Shown: positions 16,782-25,248 of the stretch, piece by piece
Numbering within the stretch: the stretch's first letter is position 1
Layout: each line of letters starts with the position of its first letter
IMG/VR virus record: IMGVR_UViG_3300011118_000009
Location: 1 to 50,566 of that record
Direction: 5' to 3' (one strand)
DNA length: 50,566 bases
Source: a virus
Made by a program: the position numbers and the translations under genes
Notes under the pieces: model-generated
Seen by the model: the letters and a program-made list of their open reading frames with translations, nothing else
Databases searched by the model: none
What the model was told of the DNA's origin: nothing

Positions 16782-19700
16782 ATGCCTAAATATGATCCTT
16801 CTACAGACGTGCCCTTTGGGATTGCTGGAGCCGATTTTCCAATTTCTGTGTACGACAGGCCTCAGCTTGCATTCGGCAATCTACTTAAAGGCAATGTAGA
16901 TGCAGCCACCCGTGCTATTTTTTCTCCCCAAACTTTAACTCCTTCGGAAATGAAGACAGTTCGGGACACTCTTTTCCGAGGAAAAAAACCAAATCTAATT
17001 CTTAAAACTATTACAGATATCGCCACTAACCCACTTGTAATCATGGGATTAGCCGTGGGGTTATGGAAATTTCCTCTTGGGACCGCTCAACCACTACTTG
17101 AATTACGTCGTGGACTCATTCCTAAATCGGCAGCTATGGGAAAGATGATGTCTGGTTTACATGGAGCCATGATGAACCTCCGCAGTATTCCCGGGATGTT
17201 TGAGTCATTGCTTGGGGTTACTACAGAGACTACTAAGTTTATGGCTAAGTATGGAGATGATGCCAATGCTATTTTCTTAAAGACTGGCCGACTTTCCCGG
17301 GCGGAAGGTGCATTGGTGTCGGCGAGATTAGATGGGCTCCATAAATCTTCTCATTACATGGTTAAGGCTCTTCGGAATGAACCGGAATGGCTTGCTTTTA
17401 TGGGGGGAAAAGATGTCCCTATTGCATCTAATATACAAGGGGTTATGGATTCTCGGTTAGTGGGACTATCAGATCGACTCCGGGGATGGTATAATGCGAC
17501 GCGTAAGACTGTAAGTAAATCCCCGGAAGTTTTGGGTCGAGTTAGAAAGGCAGTAGAGAAAAAAGGGTTGCAGTTTGGAGACGACGTTGAAGATTATTTT
17601 CCTCGTCACGGTCAGTATAATAAATACTATAAGCGATCCATTCGAGGGACAACCGGAATTCAATATCGTACTTGGTTGCACAAGGAAACCGGAGCGATGG
17701 TTGGGAAAGAACAAATAGCTCGAACAGGTGGGTTATTTGCTAATCTGGACGACATACAGATGCTCGAACAATCCGGGGCAATTAAGCCGGGCTTTTCAAA
17801 AATGGTCAAGTCTATTATGACTCGAAGAAGTCAAGCATCCTCCGCAAAGGCAGGTGAAATTTGGGGAGATATTACACGAATAGGTCTGGACGAATCTCAA
17901 GCCCGGGTTGAATTTGTACGTAGAATGAGAGAATATTATACAAAGGGGGGCGGAAAACATCTCGACTTTGTTCGTCGGCTTGGTAATCCAAAGATGGCAG
18001 ACGATACTTTAGATTCAATGGCGGGGGCTTTGCAAGATGCAACATTTAAGGGCGGTGGTAAACTACAGAAAGAACTTTTTGAAATTGGAAGAGTTCTCGC
18101 GGAGCCAGCCCAATATACTTTGAATCCTTGGGACGCGACGGGTAGATATTTGAGTTCTATGGCGTCCTCGTATGCCTGGCATGGGACAGGCCTTGGTGAC
18201 AAAATTATGACCATTGCCAAGAAACCAGGGGTCTATAAAAATGCTCCCTATCTCGAATCATACCTATATGATGATATAATTCCCCATGTGCGGGGGTTGA
18301 AATCATATCAAGAACTCCAACGATCCATTTCTTTCTCTTCGGGGAAAGAGAAAATCTATAACTGGTTACAACAAACTCCAATAGCAGATCAGGTCTTGGG
18401 TAAAAAAGGAAAAGATTGGCTCCTGAAATATTTTGGGGATACATCTAAATCCCTATCTGCGGAGGGGGTCGGATCAAAAATAGCTCATTCTTTTTATCTG
18501 TCTACTCTTGGAACTAATATTTCTCCGGCCTCTAAGAACCTGCTACAAAACTTTCTTACCACGATGAATACTCCAGGAATTGGACCACAAGGTATTTATA
18601 GGGGATTGATGGGGGTTCGAGGGGGCGAAGGTGCATTGGGAAAGATGCAAGAATATCTCCGCATGATTACAACGGGGACAGGAACAAAAGCAGCTTTCCG
18701 CAAGGCATTCCCAGAATATATAGATGATATGGGCGATGCTTCTCAAATCGTAGAGTCAATGCTTGCCGGGGATGTCGCAAAAGAAGGAATAGCGGGGAAA
18801 TTTCTCGGGGTAAAAGGGAAATGGGAACAAATTAAGACGGCTATGCTCATGCCTTTTAGTACCTCGGAAGGGTTTAATAGGATAGTGGGGTATTATGCGG
18901 GGAGAAATTCACACCTGTTCCATAATGCAAGGAAACTTGCGGGGGCGTCCAATGCAGTAAAGAGTCAAATATTCAAAGAGGCGGGGCAAGTAGGTCAATC
19001 TCTTACAATGACCTCGCACTTTACTGGTGGTCCGTTGGGGATACCAAAAGCCCTAATCAATACATGGGCTCCTTGGCGACAGTTTATGCACTTTCCCACG
19101 CGATTTGCTGGTTTCTTACATGGTTCTCTTCGCATGGGGCCAGACCCCTCAAAGTTGGATTGGGGGACGATAGGGAGAACAGTCGCTGGTTCTACCGCCG
19201 CTTATGTTGGAGCGAGAAACTTGGCGGGGGTAGATATTTCATCAGGACTTATGACAGGAGCTTTGCCTGTTCCAACCTATGAAGGGGCTCCATTCTATCC
19301 CTGGCCGCTTGTACCACCGGCCTTGAGCGTAGCTGGTACGGCAGTTAAGTCTTTATTAACGGGGTCAACTGAGGGATTGGAGGGGGCAGCTTCTTTATTG
19401 GTCCCAGGCGGCGTTGCTGCACGTAAGGCATACCGTAGTTTGGCCCCTAAGTATGCCGATTATAAGAATAGAACGCCGGATGGCCGCATCCCACTCTATA
19501 ATGATTCTCATGCCTTGATAGGTACGATGTCGCCTATGCAGCTAACCCTTCGGGCGTTGGGCTTAAAATCATCTGGTTTAGCAGCGGAACAAGGGGCTGC
19601 TAAGTGGCTCTTGGCACAGCGAGAGAAACTCAGGGCCTATCGTCGGGATTATCTACAGGCTCTCACAGAGAACGACAACCGAAAAGCCGAAGACATACAA

Positions 19701-19928
19701 AGAGAATTTAGACGGGCATACCCTGAACTTGGACCGCTCCAGGTTAAGAAGTCCGATATTAGAGCTATTGAGAACCGAAGAGAAATATCCAGACTCCACA
19801 GGATTGAGAAAGGAGTCCCCTCGGCGTATCGACCGCTCTTTAGTCAAGTCCTCGGAGAGGCCAGCCTTGCTCGTGTCACAGAAGATATCGAATCCGGGTC
19901 AACGGGCCTCGAAGCTTATCTACAATAA
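16782..19928 (+). CDS. Large internal virion protein
   Basis: A 1048-residue protein, the largest in the window, with GGAGGGTAACGG before ATG 16782. It contains a hydrophobic segment near residues 85-95 (NPLVIMGLAVGLWKF) and several Gly/Lys/Arg-rich helices. The C-terminus (residues 930-1048) is a basic helical bundle with EKLRAYRRDYLQALTENDN. I see no lytic transglycosylase, polymerase or protease motif. A single very large protein at the end of a run of coiled-coil proteins is the usual place of the podoviral inner-core or ejection protein, so I assign it there by context. Exact nonamers at 17177 and 18457. Confidence 0.5.
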   Translation: MPKYDPSTDVPFGIAGADFPISVYDRPQLAFGNLLKGNVDAATRAIFSPQTLTPSEMKTVRDTLFRGKKPNLILKTITDIATNPLVIMGLAVGLWKFPLGTAQPLLELRRGLIPKSAAMGKMMSGLHGAMMNLRSIPGMFESLLGVTTETTKFMAKYGDDANAIFLKTGRLSRAEGALVSARLDGLHKSSHYMVKALRNEPEWLAFMGGKDVPIASNIQGVMDSRLVGLSDRLRGWYNATRKTVSKSPEVLGRVRKAVEKKGLQFGDDVEDYFPRHGQYNKYYKRSIRGTTGIQYRTWLHKETGAMVGKEQIARTGGLFANLDDIQMLEQSGAIKPGFSKMVKSIMTRRSQASSAKAGEIWGDITRIGLDESQARVEFVRRMREYYTKGGGKHLDFVRRLGNPKMADDTLDSMAGALQDATFKGGGKLQKELFEIGRVLAEPAQYTLNPWDATGRYLSSMASSYAWHGTGLGDKIMTIAKKPGVYKNAPYLESYLYDDIIPHVRGLKSYQELQRSISFSSGKEKIYNWLQQTPIADQVLGKKGKDWLLKYFGDTSKSLSAEGVGSKIAHSFYLSTLGTNISPASKNLLQNFLTTMNTPGIGPQGIYRGLMGVRGGEGALGKMQEYLRMITTGTGTKAAFRKAFPEYIDDMGDASQIVESMLAGDVAKEGIAGKFLGVKGKWEQIKTAMLMPFSTSEGFNRIVGYYAGRNSHLFHNARKLAGASNAVKSQIFKEAGQVGQSLTMTSHFTGGPLGIPKALINTWAPWRQFMHFPTRFAGFLHGSLRMGPDPSKLDWGTIGRTVAGSTAAYVGARNLAGVDISSGLMTGALPVPTYEGAPFYPWPLVPPALSVAGTAVKSLLTGSTEGLEGAASLLVPGGVAARKAYRSLAPKYADYKNRTPDGRIPLYNDSHALIGTMSPMQLTLRALGLKSSGLAAEQGAAKWLLAQREKLRAYRRDYLQALTENDNRKAEDIQREFRRAYPELGPLQVKKSDIRAIENRREISRLHRIEKGVPSAYRPLFSQVLGEASLARVTEDIESGSTGLEAYLQ

Positions 19929-19941
19929 TCTTATTTTTTTG

Positions 19942-19970
19942 TTGACTTTCCTCCGCAGAAGTGGTATAAT
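19942..19970 (+). promoter_or_regulatory. Sigma70 promoter TTGACT-17-TATAAT with nonamer in the spacer
   Basis: TTGACT at 19942-19947 and TATAAT at 19965-19970, spacing 17. The spacer holds an exact CCTCCGCAG (19950-19958), 2 bases after -35 and 6 bases before -10. The promoter at 31924 has the motif at the same place. It precedes the replication gene run starting at 20014. Confidence 0.85.
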
Positions 19971-20013
19971 ATACACATAATCGAACCCAAAATATATTTG
20001 AAAGGAAAAGAAA

Positions 20014-20373
20014 ATGAAAGAACGAATTGAAATTACAGTTAAAGTAAATGGGGAAGTAGTGCCGCTATCCTCTCTCTCGGATGAGGCCATTAGCAATATC
20101 AAACAGCAAGAAAGACAGCAACTGGAGAAGAACGTTCCGGTATTCAGTAAACTCTCGAATCGTCTCGTTGTAAAATTGACTCCTACCGTAATAAAAACAA
20201 TGCGAGAATTAATAAGGCAACTGGACAGTGAGAACTACTACCCAGAAAAGGGAAGTTATATGTCTTTTGAGCCGAATGGGCTTGTTGGTACATATTATCT
20301 GGGAAAAACGCAAGCAGATGTTTTGTCGTCCTATTCCGGTGGATATCTGGAAGCTATTTTTCCGGGAAAATAA
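20014..20373 (+). CDS. Hypothetical protein, first gene of the polymerase operon
   Basis: A 119-residue protein with GAAAGGAAAAG before ATG 20014, about 40 bases after the promoter. It begins with a beta strand (IEITVKVNGEVVPLS) and ends with VGTYYLGKTQADVLSSYSGG. No family is recognised. Its last base is the A of the next gene's ATG, so it is coupled to DNA polymerase and may act with it. Confidence 0.5.
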   Translation: MKERIEITVKVNGEVVPLSSLSDEAISNIKQQERQQLEKNVPVFSKLSNRLVVKLTPTVIKTMRELIRQLDSENYYPEKGSYMSFEPNGLVGTYYLGKTQADVLSSYSGGYLEAIFPGK

Positions 20374-22982
20374 TGATTGAGTTTGAATCACATCCTGATT
20401 GTACGGAATGCCCACTGCACGAGATGGCAGTGCATCCGGGGATAGCTACTCGTCCGTTGTATGATAATCAAACCATTCAAAAGGATAGGGCTATTCTATT
20501 TGTTGGACAACATCCAGGGGGACTTGAAGACCGGGCTAACAAAGGATGGATTGGATACGGTGGGGGACTTCTTCGTACAATAATAGAGACCACTGGCTTG
20601 CAGAAGTTGTGTGATGTATTTCTATCGAATGCCTGTCGGTGTAAACCTCCGCAGGATGGTAGTATATCTCAAAGTCAAATTAGGATATGCCGAACTTTGT
20701 TGCAAATTGATGTTGAAGACTTACAGGCTCATTACAAAGAAGTTATTTTGGTAGGGCTGGGGGCAAAAGCAGCTTACAGTATTGCCAAGCTTAGTTCACT
20801 CAATAAAGCCCTGAAACAACAGGGAAGCATGGCAACTATGTTTACTATGCAGGGAGGTCCCAATGTCCATCCTCGAATGTTCTTTACTTATCACCCCGCC
20901 ATGCTCCATCCAATGAGACAACCTGCGAAAGTACGAGCAGTTGAATCACACTTTACACTTCTGAGGAGGTATCTCAAAGGAGAATTTATTCCAAATGATA
21001 TGGTAATAAACCCGGAGTTAGGAATACCTGTTCCAATTTGGTTGCCAACTCATGTTGCTTGTGATATTGAGACCTACGGAATTCTGGCGGGGAATGAACA
21101 GACTGTTTTCAATCCCATAAAGTCGAAGTATGTGGACGGATTTGATTTTGATGAACAGGTTGTAACTGTCAACTTTACTTGGCGTAGTTTGTCAAATGAA
21201 TTACGAACCGCTGTTTACGTTGTCAAAGACAGAAGACACATGCGGATTATTAGGGAGTGGTTTAAGCAATTGAGTCGGGGATATCATGTTCTTGTTGGTC
21301 AGAATATCAAATTTGATTTGGAGTTCCTTACTTGCTCAGATAAGGAACTCCGATATTGGATAGACCCCCGCAGGTTACGTGTTGATGATACAATGATTCT
21401 CAGTTTCTTGTTATATGAACAACAACCAGAAAAAGGATTAAAGGAACTGGCAATCTTACATGGAATCTCCGACTATGGAAAAGAAAAAGTGACCGGAAAA
21501 TCTGGGAATGCTAAGTCCCCTTGGGATAAGAACTTACATCACTATAATTGTTTGGATGGTGCAACAACGCTCGTTCTTTATTTTGAACTTCTGCGGAGGA
21601 TTGCCAAGAAGTATGGTGACAAGTCGGAGAAGTTATCGAAAGTTTGTGCTGATGTTCGCAACATGATTATTTGGGACACATTCGATTTGGATTTGAATGG
21701 TAGTTCTTTGGATATAAAAAAAGTAACTAAGTTTCATAATAAGCAAAAAAATTTATGCACTCGCATCTTTGATAGGGCAGAAAAAAAAGGATTAAAACTT
21801 GGGGGGAAAGGATCGGACAAACCATTGCGGGAATTTATGTTGGGGTGTTTAGATGAGGCTGGGTTATTGGATGACCCTCAAGTAGAGTGGACAAAGAAAA
21901 TGGGAGGCGTTTCTATTGGAGTTGAAAATGTAAAGCTTCTAAAGAAAAATTCTTTTGCAACTTCCAAGAAAAACTTAATTGCTCTTTTTCAGGGATATAA
22001 AGAACATAGTAAACTTGTTACTACATATACAAAACCACTTCTTGAAGATTCTCGGAAGGGAATTGTTACACGCTCTGACAATATTGGAATGGTCTATCCG
22101 TCTTGGTATCCAATCCCGAGTTATTTCGAGCGAGGAAAAAAAGAAGCCGAGACCAAGGGGCAAATACAGGGACGGTTTAGTTGTACGAAACCTGCACGAT
22201 TAACTGAACCCCATTCAATTAGGGATTGTTCTATATCACGGTGGAAAGGTGGGACGATTGCAGAATGGGATGTGTCCCAAGACCACCTGCGGATGGCAGC
22301 TATATTATCCGGCGATCCTCTTTTAATGGATGCCTATTTGAATCCAAAGGGAAGTATCCATACACAAACTGCTCTTACCTTATTTCCAGACGCGGATCCA
22401 ACTGATCCCGGGTGGAAAAAATCAGATATGTATAAATTGGGGAAGACCCTTAATTTTTTGGTTATATTCAAAGGGGGACCGGGAGCATTTCAATCGACTG
22501 CGTTAAGCGATGCTGAAGTAGAAGTTCCAATTAAATTCTGTGCGGAAGCAATTAACACATGGTATGAAAAACATCCTGTGTATAAACAATGGCAGGATTC
22601 AATGATTGACTTAGCAGCCGAGCAGGGATACCTTGTTTTACCTACGGGATGGAGTCGGACATTTGCATTAGGTCCGCAGGGAGTAGCAAATTATACCAAC
22701 GAGATTTGTAATTTCCTCCATCAATGTCCGTGTAGTCAAATAACACAATCCGCACAGTATCAGATAATGTGTACACTGCGGAGGTATCATTTGAAAACAG
22801 TCATTCCCTTGCAGATATATGATGCGGTATTTGCCGACATTTATCCCGGGGAAGAAAAAAATGTGGATGAAATCTATGGAGAAGCCATGACCCATCCCCC
22901 ATTGTTGAAAGTATTTGAAGAGTGGACGGGGCGATCAGTTCCATGGCTCTGGGAAAAGAAAACTTATGATACTATTTCCTAA
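20373..22982 (+). CDS. Uracil-DNA glycosylase / family A DNA polymerase fusion
   Basis: An 869-residue protein. Residues 1-195 resemble a family 4-type UDG: Cys10, Cys13, Cys90 and Cys106 are spaced like an iron-sulphur ligand set, GQHPG (45-49) is motif A and FTYHPA (172-177) carries His174. Residues 225-420 form a 3'-5' exonuclease with Asp231/Glu233 (ACDIETYG), Asn311/Asp315 (GQNIKFD) and Tyr391/Asp395. Residues 560-869 are the PolA polymerase: motif A EWDVSQDHLR with Asp633, motif B around Lys691 (GKTLNFLVIFKGG), motif C QIYDAVFAD with Asp817. Two usual residues differ: the arginine four before the motif B lysine is Tyr687, and the motif C histidine is Tyr816. It likely replicates the genome; the UDG part may check or limit uracil. 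Exact nonamers at 20646, 21591 and 22776. Confidence 0.88.
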   Translation: MIEFESHPDCTECPLHEMAVHPGIATRPLYDNQTIQKDRAILFVGQHPGGLEDRANKGWIGYGGGLLRTIIETTGLQKLCDVFLSNACRCKPPQDGSISQSQIRICRTLLQIDVEDLQAHYKEVILVGLGAKAAYSIAKLSSLNKALKQQGSMATMFTMQGGPNVHPRMFFTYHPAMLHPMRQPAKVRAVESHFTLLRRYLKGEFIPNDMVINPELGIPVPIWLPTHVACDIETYGILAGNEQTVFNPIKSKYVDGFDFDEQVVTVNFTWRSLSNELRTAVYVVKDRRHMRIIREWFKQLSRGYHVLVGQNIKFDLEFLTCSDKELRYWIDPRRLRVDDTMILSFLLYEQQPEKGLKELAILHGISDYGKEKVTGKSGNAKSPWDKNLHHYNCLDGATTLVLYFELLRRIAKKYGDKSEKLSKVCADVRNMIIWDTFDLDLNGSSLDIKKVTKFHNKQKNLCTRIFDRAEKKGLKLGGKGSDKPLREFMLGCLDEAGLLDDPQVEWTKKMGGVSIGVENVKLLKKNSFATSKKNLIALFQGYKEHSKLVTTYTKPLLEDSRKGIVTRSDNIGMVYPSWYPIPSYFERGKKEAETKGQIQGRFSCTKPARLTEPHSIRDCSISRWKGGTIAEWDVSQDHLRMAAILSGDPLLMDAYLNPKGSIHTQTALTLFPDADPTDPGWKKSDMYKLGKTLNFLVIFKGGPGAFQSTALSDAEVEVPIKFCAEAINTWYEKHPVYKQWQDSMIDLAAEQGYLVLPTGWSRTFALGPQGVANYTNEICNFLHQCPCSQITQSAQYQIMCTLRRYHLKTVIPLQIYDAVFADIYPGEEKNVDEIYGEAMTHPPLLKVFEEWTGRSVPWLWEKKTYDTIS

Positions 22983-23562
22983 TAAAAAATACCAAATAAT
23001 AGTAGTTGATCCCCCTTGGCCGATAAAGAAAATAACACGCAAGAAACGTCCAAATCAAACAACTATGGATTATCCAACAATGCCAATAACAGATATTGAA
23101 AAGTTACCGATAGCTAAACTTGCTGAAGAAACCTGTTGGTGTTTTCTATGGACGACACAAAAATTCCTTTTTAATAGTAAGTCAATTTTGGAGGGTTGGG
23201 GCTTTTCCCACTTACTTACAATGGTATGGGAAAAAACCTATGGTCGTTCGGCGGGGATGCCCTTATTTGGATTTAGATATAACGCCGAATTTATCCTTGT
23301 TGGGTATAAAACTAAACCTACTCTTTGGCCTAAAAGAAAACTTATACCGGCAGTATTTCAGGCCGAAAATATTAGACATTCTCAAAAACCCGATAGGTTT
23401 TACAGTATGATAGAGGTATTGGGGTCAACTCGTATAGATTTATTTGCAAGAAATAAACGCCAAGGGTGGGATGTTTGGGGAAATGAAGTCGAAGTATCCC
23501 AGCCGAACGTAGAAAGCAAACAGGCTACTATTAACGCCGCATTAAAACGATTGGGGAAATAG
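22966..23562 (+). CDS. MT-A70 family adenine DNA methyltransferase
   Basis: A 198-residue protein. ATG 22966 lies inside the last 17 bases of the polymerase gene, with GGGAAAAG upstream; the longer start at 22915 would need 51 extra overlapping bases. VDPPWPIKK near residue 15 is the DPPW catalytic motif of MT-A70-type N6-adenine methyltransferases, and RHSQKPDRFYSMIEVLG near 150 is the typical C-terminal phrase. It probably protects phage DNA by adenine methylation. No cognate restriction enzyme lies nearby. It contains no exact nonamer, unlike the polymerase gene. Confidence 0.85.
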   Translation: MILFPNKKYQIIVVDPPWPIKKITRKKRPNQTTMDYPTMPITDIEKLPIAKLAEETCWCFLWTTQKFLFNSKSILEGWGFSHLLTMVWEKTYGRSAGMPLFGFRYNAEFILVGYKTKPTLWPKRKLIPAVFQAENIRHSQKPDRFYSMIEVLGSTRIDLFARNKRQGWDVWGNEVEVSQPNVESKQATINAALKRLGK

Positions 23563-23566
23563 AAAT

Positions 23567-23866
23567 ATGTCGATTAAAGTAACCAGGGTTGTAAATATTC
23601 GTACTTCGGAGTTCGATGTTTTCATTGGTCGTCCAAGTCGATGGGGCAACCCCTTCTGGATAGGGCCTTATAGGTCCAGAGATGCTGCAATTAAAGACCA
23701 CATGGATTGGTTAGATGGAAAATTAAAATCCACCGCAGGGCGGGAACCGCCTACAAAAGCAGAAATTAAAAAACATTTAACTGGCAAGAGACTTGGTTGC
23801 TATTGTAAACCCCAAGCTTGTCACGGGGATAATTACGTTGCAATATGTAGGGGGAAACATGGCTAA
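23567..23866 (+). CDS. DUF4326-type protein
   Basis: A 99-residue protein. FDVFIGRPSRWGNPFWIG near residues 17-35 and LTGKRLGCYCKPQACHGDNYV near the end match the DUF4326 pattern (IGRxSxWGNPF ... LxCxCxPxxCHGD). This family is widespread in phages. Its function is unknown, although the conserved Cys/His set suggests a metal- or nucleotide-related role. The end overlaps the next gene by 8 bases. Confidence 0.8.
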   Translation: MSIKVTRVVNIRTSEFDVFIGRPSRWGNPFWIGPYRSRDAAIKDHMDWLDGKLKSTAGREPPTKAEIKKHLTGKRLGCYCKPQACHGDNYVAICRGKHG

Positions 23867-24455
23867 AATACGAAAGACGGACATCTATCGTAGGTATAAG
23901 ATACCCACAGAGATAACAATACAGATTGATACTCGCGAGCAGTTTCCTATGTTGTTTCCAGACATGATAAAGATTGCCAATCCGGAACAGTCTTATTTAT
24001 TCCTGCCCATTCAAGTTGTGTCCCAACGAATCGGACTTGATTGCGGAGACTATAGGCTTAAAGAATATCCAACGGATTGTATTATTGAACGTAAAGCTGC
24101 CCAGCTTGAGATATACAAGAACCTAAATGAATCTCATGATCGTATCAGGCAAGCAAAAGCATTCCGTAAATTATCAGGGGCTTGTAAATATCCACTCTTA
24201 TTAATCGAAGCCTCCGCAGGGGAGTTGCTTTCTCCGAGTCCACGTATAAAGAACCCAGAGATTGTCCCACATCGCTTAGCTCTTGCCATTGCTAAATACA
24301 AATTCAATGTGATGTTTATTCCCTGGAAGAGTCGAAGTTCCATGACACGTAGGAAGGTTGGCACACTGTTGATCCATTTAATGTTGGGGTACTCACTTCA
24401 ATCTACTTTTGATGTACCACCAGTCTTGTTAGATAACCCTGCGGAGGAGGGATGA
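23859..24455 (+). CDS. ERCC4/XPF-type nuclease
   Basis: A 198-residue protein. ATG 23859 has AGGGGGA upstream and overlaps the previous gene by 8 bases, so it is preferred to the earlier in-frame start at 23793. QIDTREQ (residues 22-28), LDCGDYRLK (61-68) and IIERKA (75-80) make up the ERCC4 catalytic signature (D...GDY...ERK) of structure-specific or flap endonucleases. It likely processes branched replication or recombination DNA. Exact nonamers at 24211 (A-S-A-G) and 24439 (P-A-E-E). Confidence 0.85.
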   Translation: MAKIRKTDIYRRYKIPTEITIQIDTREQFPMLFPDMIKIANPEQSYLFLPIQVVSQRIGLDCGDYRLKEYPTDCIIERKAAQLEIYKNLNESHDRIRQAKAFRKLSGACKYPLLLIEASAGELLSPSPRIKNPEIVPHRLALAIAKYKFNVMFIPWKSRSSMTRRKVGTLLIHLMLGYSLQSTFDVPPVLLDNPAEEG

Positions 24456-24530
24456 TTTTTTAATGTGCACTGGGGTTTTGTTTGATAAATAGGAAACTAA
24501 AATATATTTCAAGAAAATAACTTTTTAGGC

Positions 24531-24558
24531 TTGACTATATGTGTAAATTTGGTATAAT
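24531..24558 (+). promoter_or_regulatory. Sigma70-like promoter TTGACT-16-TATAAT
   Basis: TTGACT at 24531-24536 and TATAAT at 24553-24558, spacing 16, with the preceding 75 bases A/T-rich. Transcription would start near 24565, at the foot of a long hairpin, with the next gene at 24711. Confidence 0.8.
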
Positions 24559-24568
24559 AAAGGTTGAT

Positions 24569-24692
24569 AGGGATTGAACGTTAAACCCAAACTAAAACAT
24601 AATATAAAGAACGTATTCGATCCCTTATTTTTAGACCTCCGCAGGATAGGGAGTCGATGATACAGTAGTACATTGGCTCCCTTCCATTTTTT
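24569..24692 (+). ncRNA. Hairpin-rich leader or small RNA with two terminator-like stems
   Basis: First stem: AGGGATTGAACGTT (24569-24582) pairs with AACG plus TTCGATCCCT (24610-24625), leaving a 2-base bulge; it is followed by TTATTTTTA. Second stem: AGGGAGTC (24648-24655) pairs with GGCTCCCT (24675-24682, one G-U) and is followed by T6 at 24687-24692. An exact CCTCCGCAG (24636) lies between the stems. The RNA may be an attenuated leader for the genes at 24711 onward or a short non-coding RNA of about 65 or 130 bases. Confidence 0.5.
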
Positions 24693-24710
24693 CTTTGAAA
24701 GGAAAGAAGA

Positions 24711-24911
24711 ATGAGCAAGAACCCCAAAGTGAAAAAATCAAGATACAAATCTCCGCCTGTGATCTTCGTCCCCGACGATACCTACGTAGATGATACAGGT
24801 CACTTAATCGGCACAAACGGTATATTCGTTGTAAGCCCAAAACACTACCTGGACATCCGGGCCGCACTCAAGTCATCACAGGAGGCCAAACATGATAAAT
24901 CCCAATCGTGA
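24711..24911 (+). CDS. Small hypothetical protein
   Basis: A 66-residue protein with GAAAGGAAAG before ATG 24711, downstream of the hairpin leader. It has a basic N-terminus (KNPKVKKSRYKSPP) and then VIFVPDDTYVDDTGHLIG. No family is recognised. Its end overlaps the next gene by 20 bases. Confidence 0.5.
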   Translation: MSKNPKVKKSRYKSPPVIFVPDDTYVDDTGHLIGTNGIFVVSPKHYLDIRAALKSSQEAKHDKSQS

Positions 24912-25188
24912 CGCGAGCGAGGAAGTTCTACAGCAACACAAACAAGAATCCTACGAGCGGTTCCGGGTTCAGTTCGCTATGGCGGTCGAACAGAAGCTGA
25001 TTGACTTTGAAATGACGTGGGGTGATTTAGCTACTTGCATTAAAGGTCAAAAAACAGACGGTATTTTCATAAAAACACGCATTAAAAATGGGAGTTTATC
25101 TGCGGAGGGGATGAACGATATAGCCCATGTCTTTAGCTGTGAACCATATATTATACTCAGACCTCGACTTCCTTGGGTACAAACTTAA
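24892..25188 (+). CDS. Putative XRE/Cro-like regulator
   Basis: A 98-residue protein with AGGAGG upstream of ATG 24892. Residues 38-90 have the layout of a helix-turn-helix domain of Cro/XRE type: MTWGDLATCIKG, then FIKTRIKNGSLSAEGMNDIA and a short C-terminal helix. The fold assignment is by pattern only. If correct, this is a phage repressor or activator and a candidate to bind the dispersed nonamer or the TTCTA-N5-TAGAA dyad. An exact nonamer (25100) lies inside the domain, read as S-A-E-G. Confidence 0.5.
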   Translation: MINPNRDASEEVLQQHKQESYERFRVQFAMAVEQKLIDFEMTWGDLATCIKGQKTDGIFIKTRIKNGSLSAEGMNDIAHVFSCEPYIILRPRLPWVQT

Positions 25189-25196
25189 TTTTTCCC

Positions 25197-25225
25197 TTGA
25201 CTTTGGTTTACCAATATGATATAAT
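25197..25225 (+). promoter_or_regulatory. Sigma70 promoter TTGACT-17-TATAAT
   Basis: TTGACT at 25197-25202 and TATAAT at 25220-25225, spacing 17. Start expected near 25232, with ATG 25249 close behind. It serves the nuclease/lipoprotein/Sak4/SSB run. There is no nonamer in this spacer. Confidence 0.85.
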
Positions 25226-25248
25226 ATACACATATTAAAAAGAAGATA

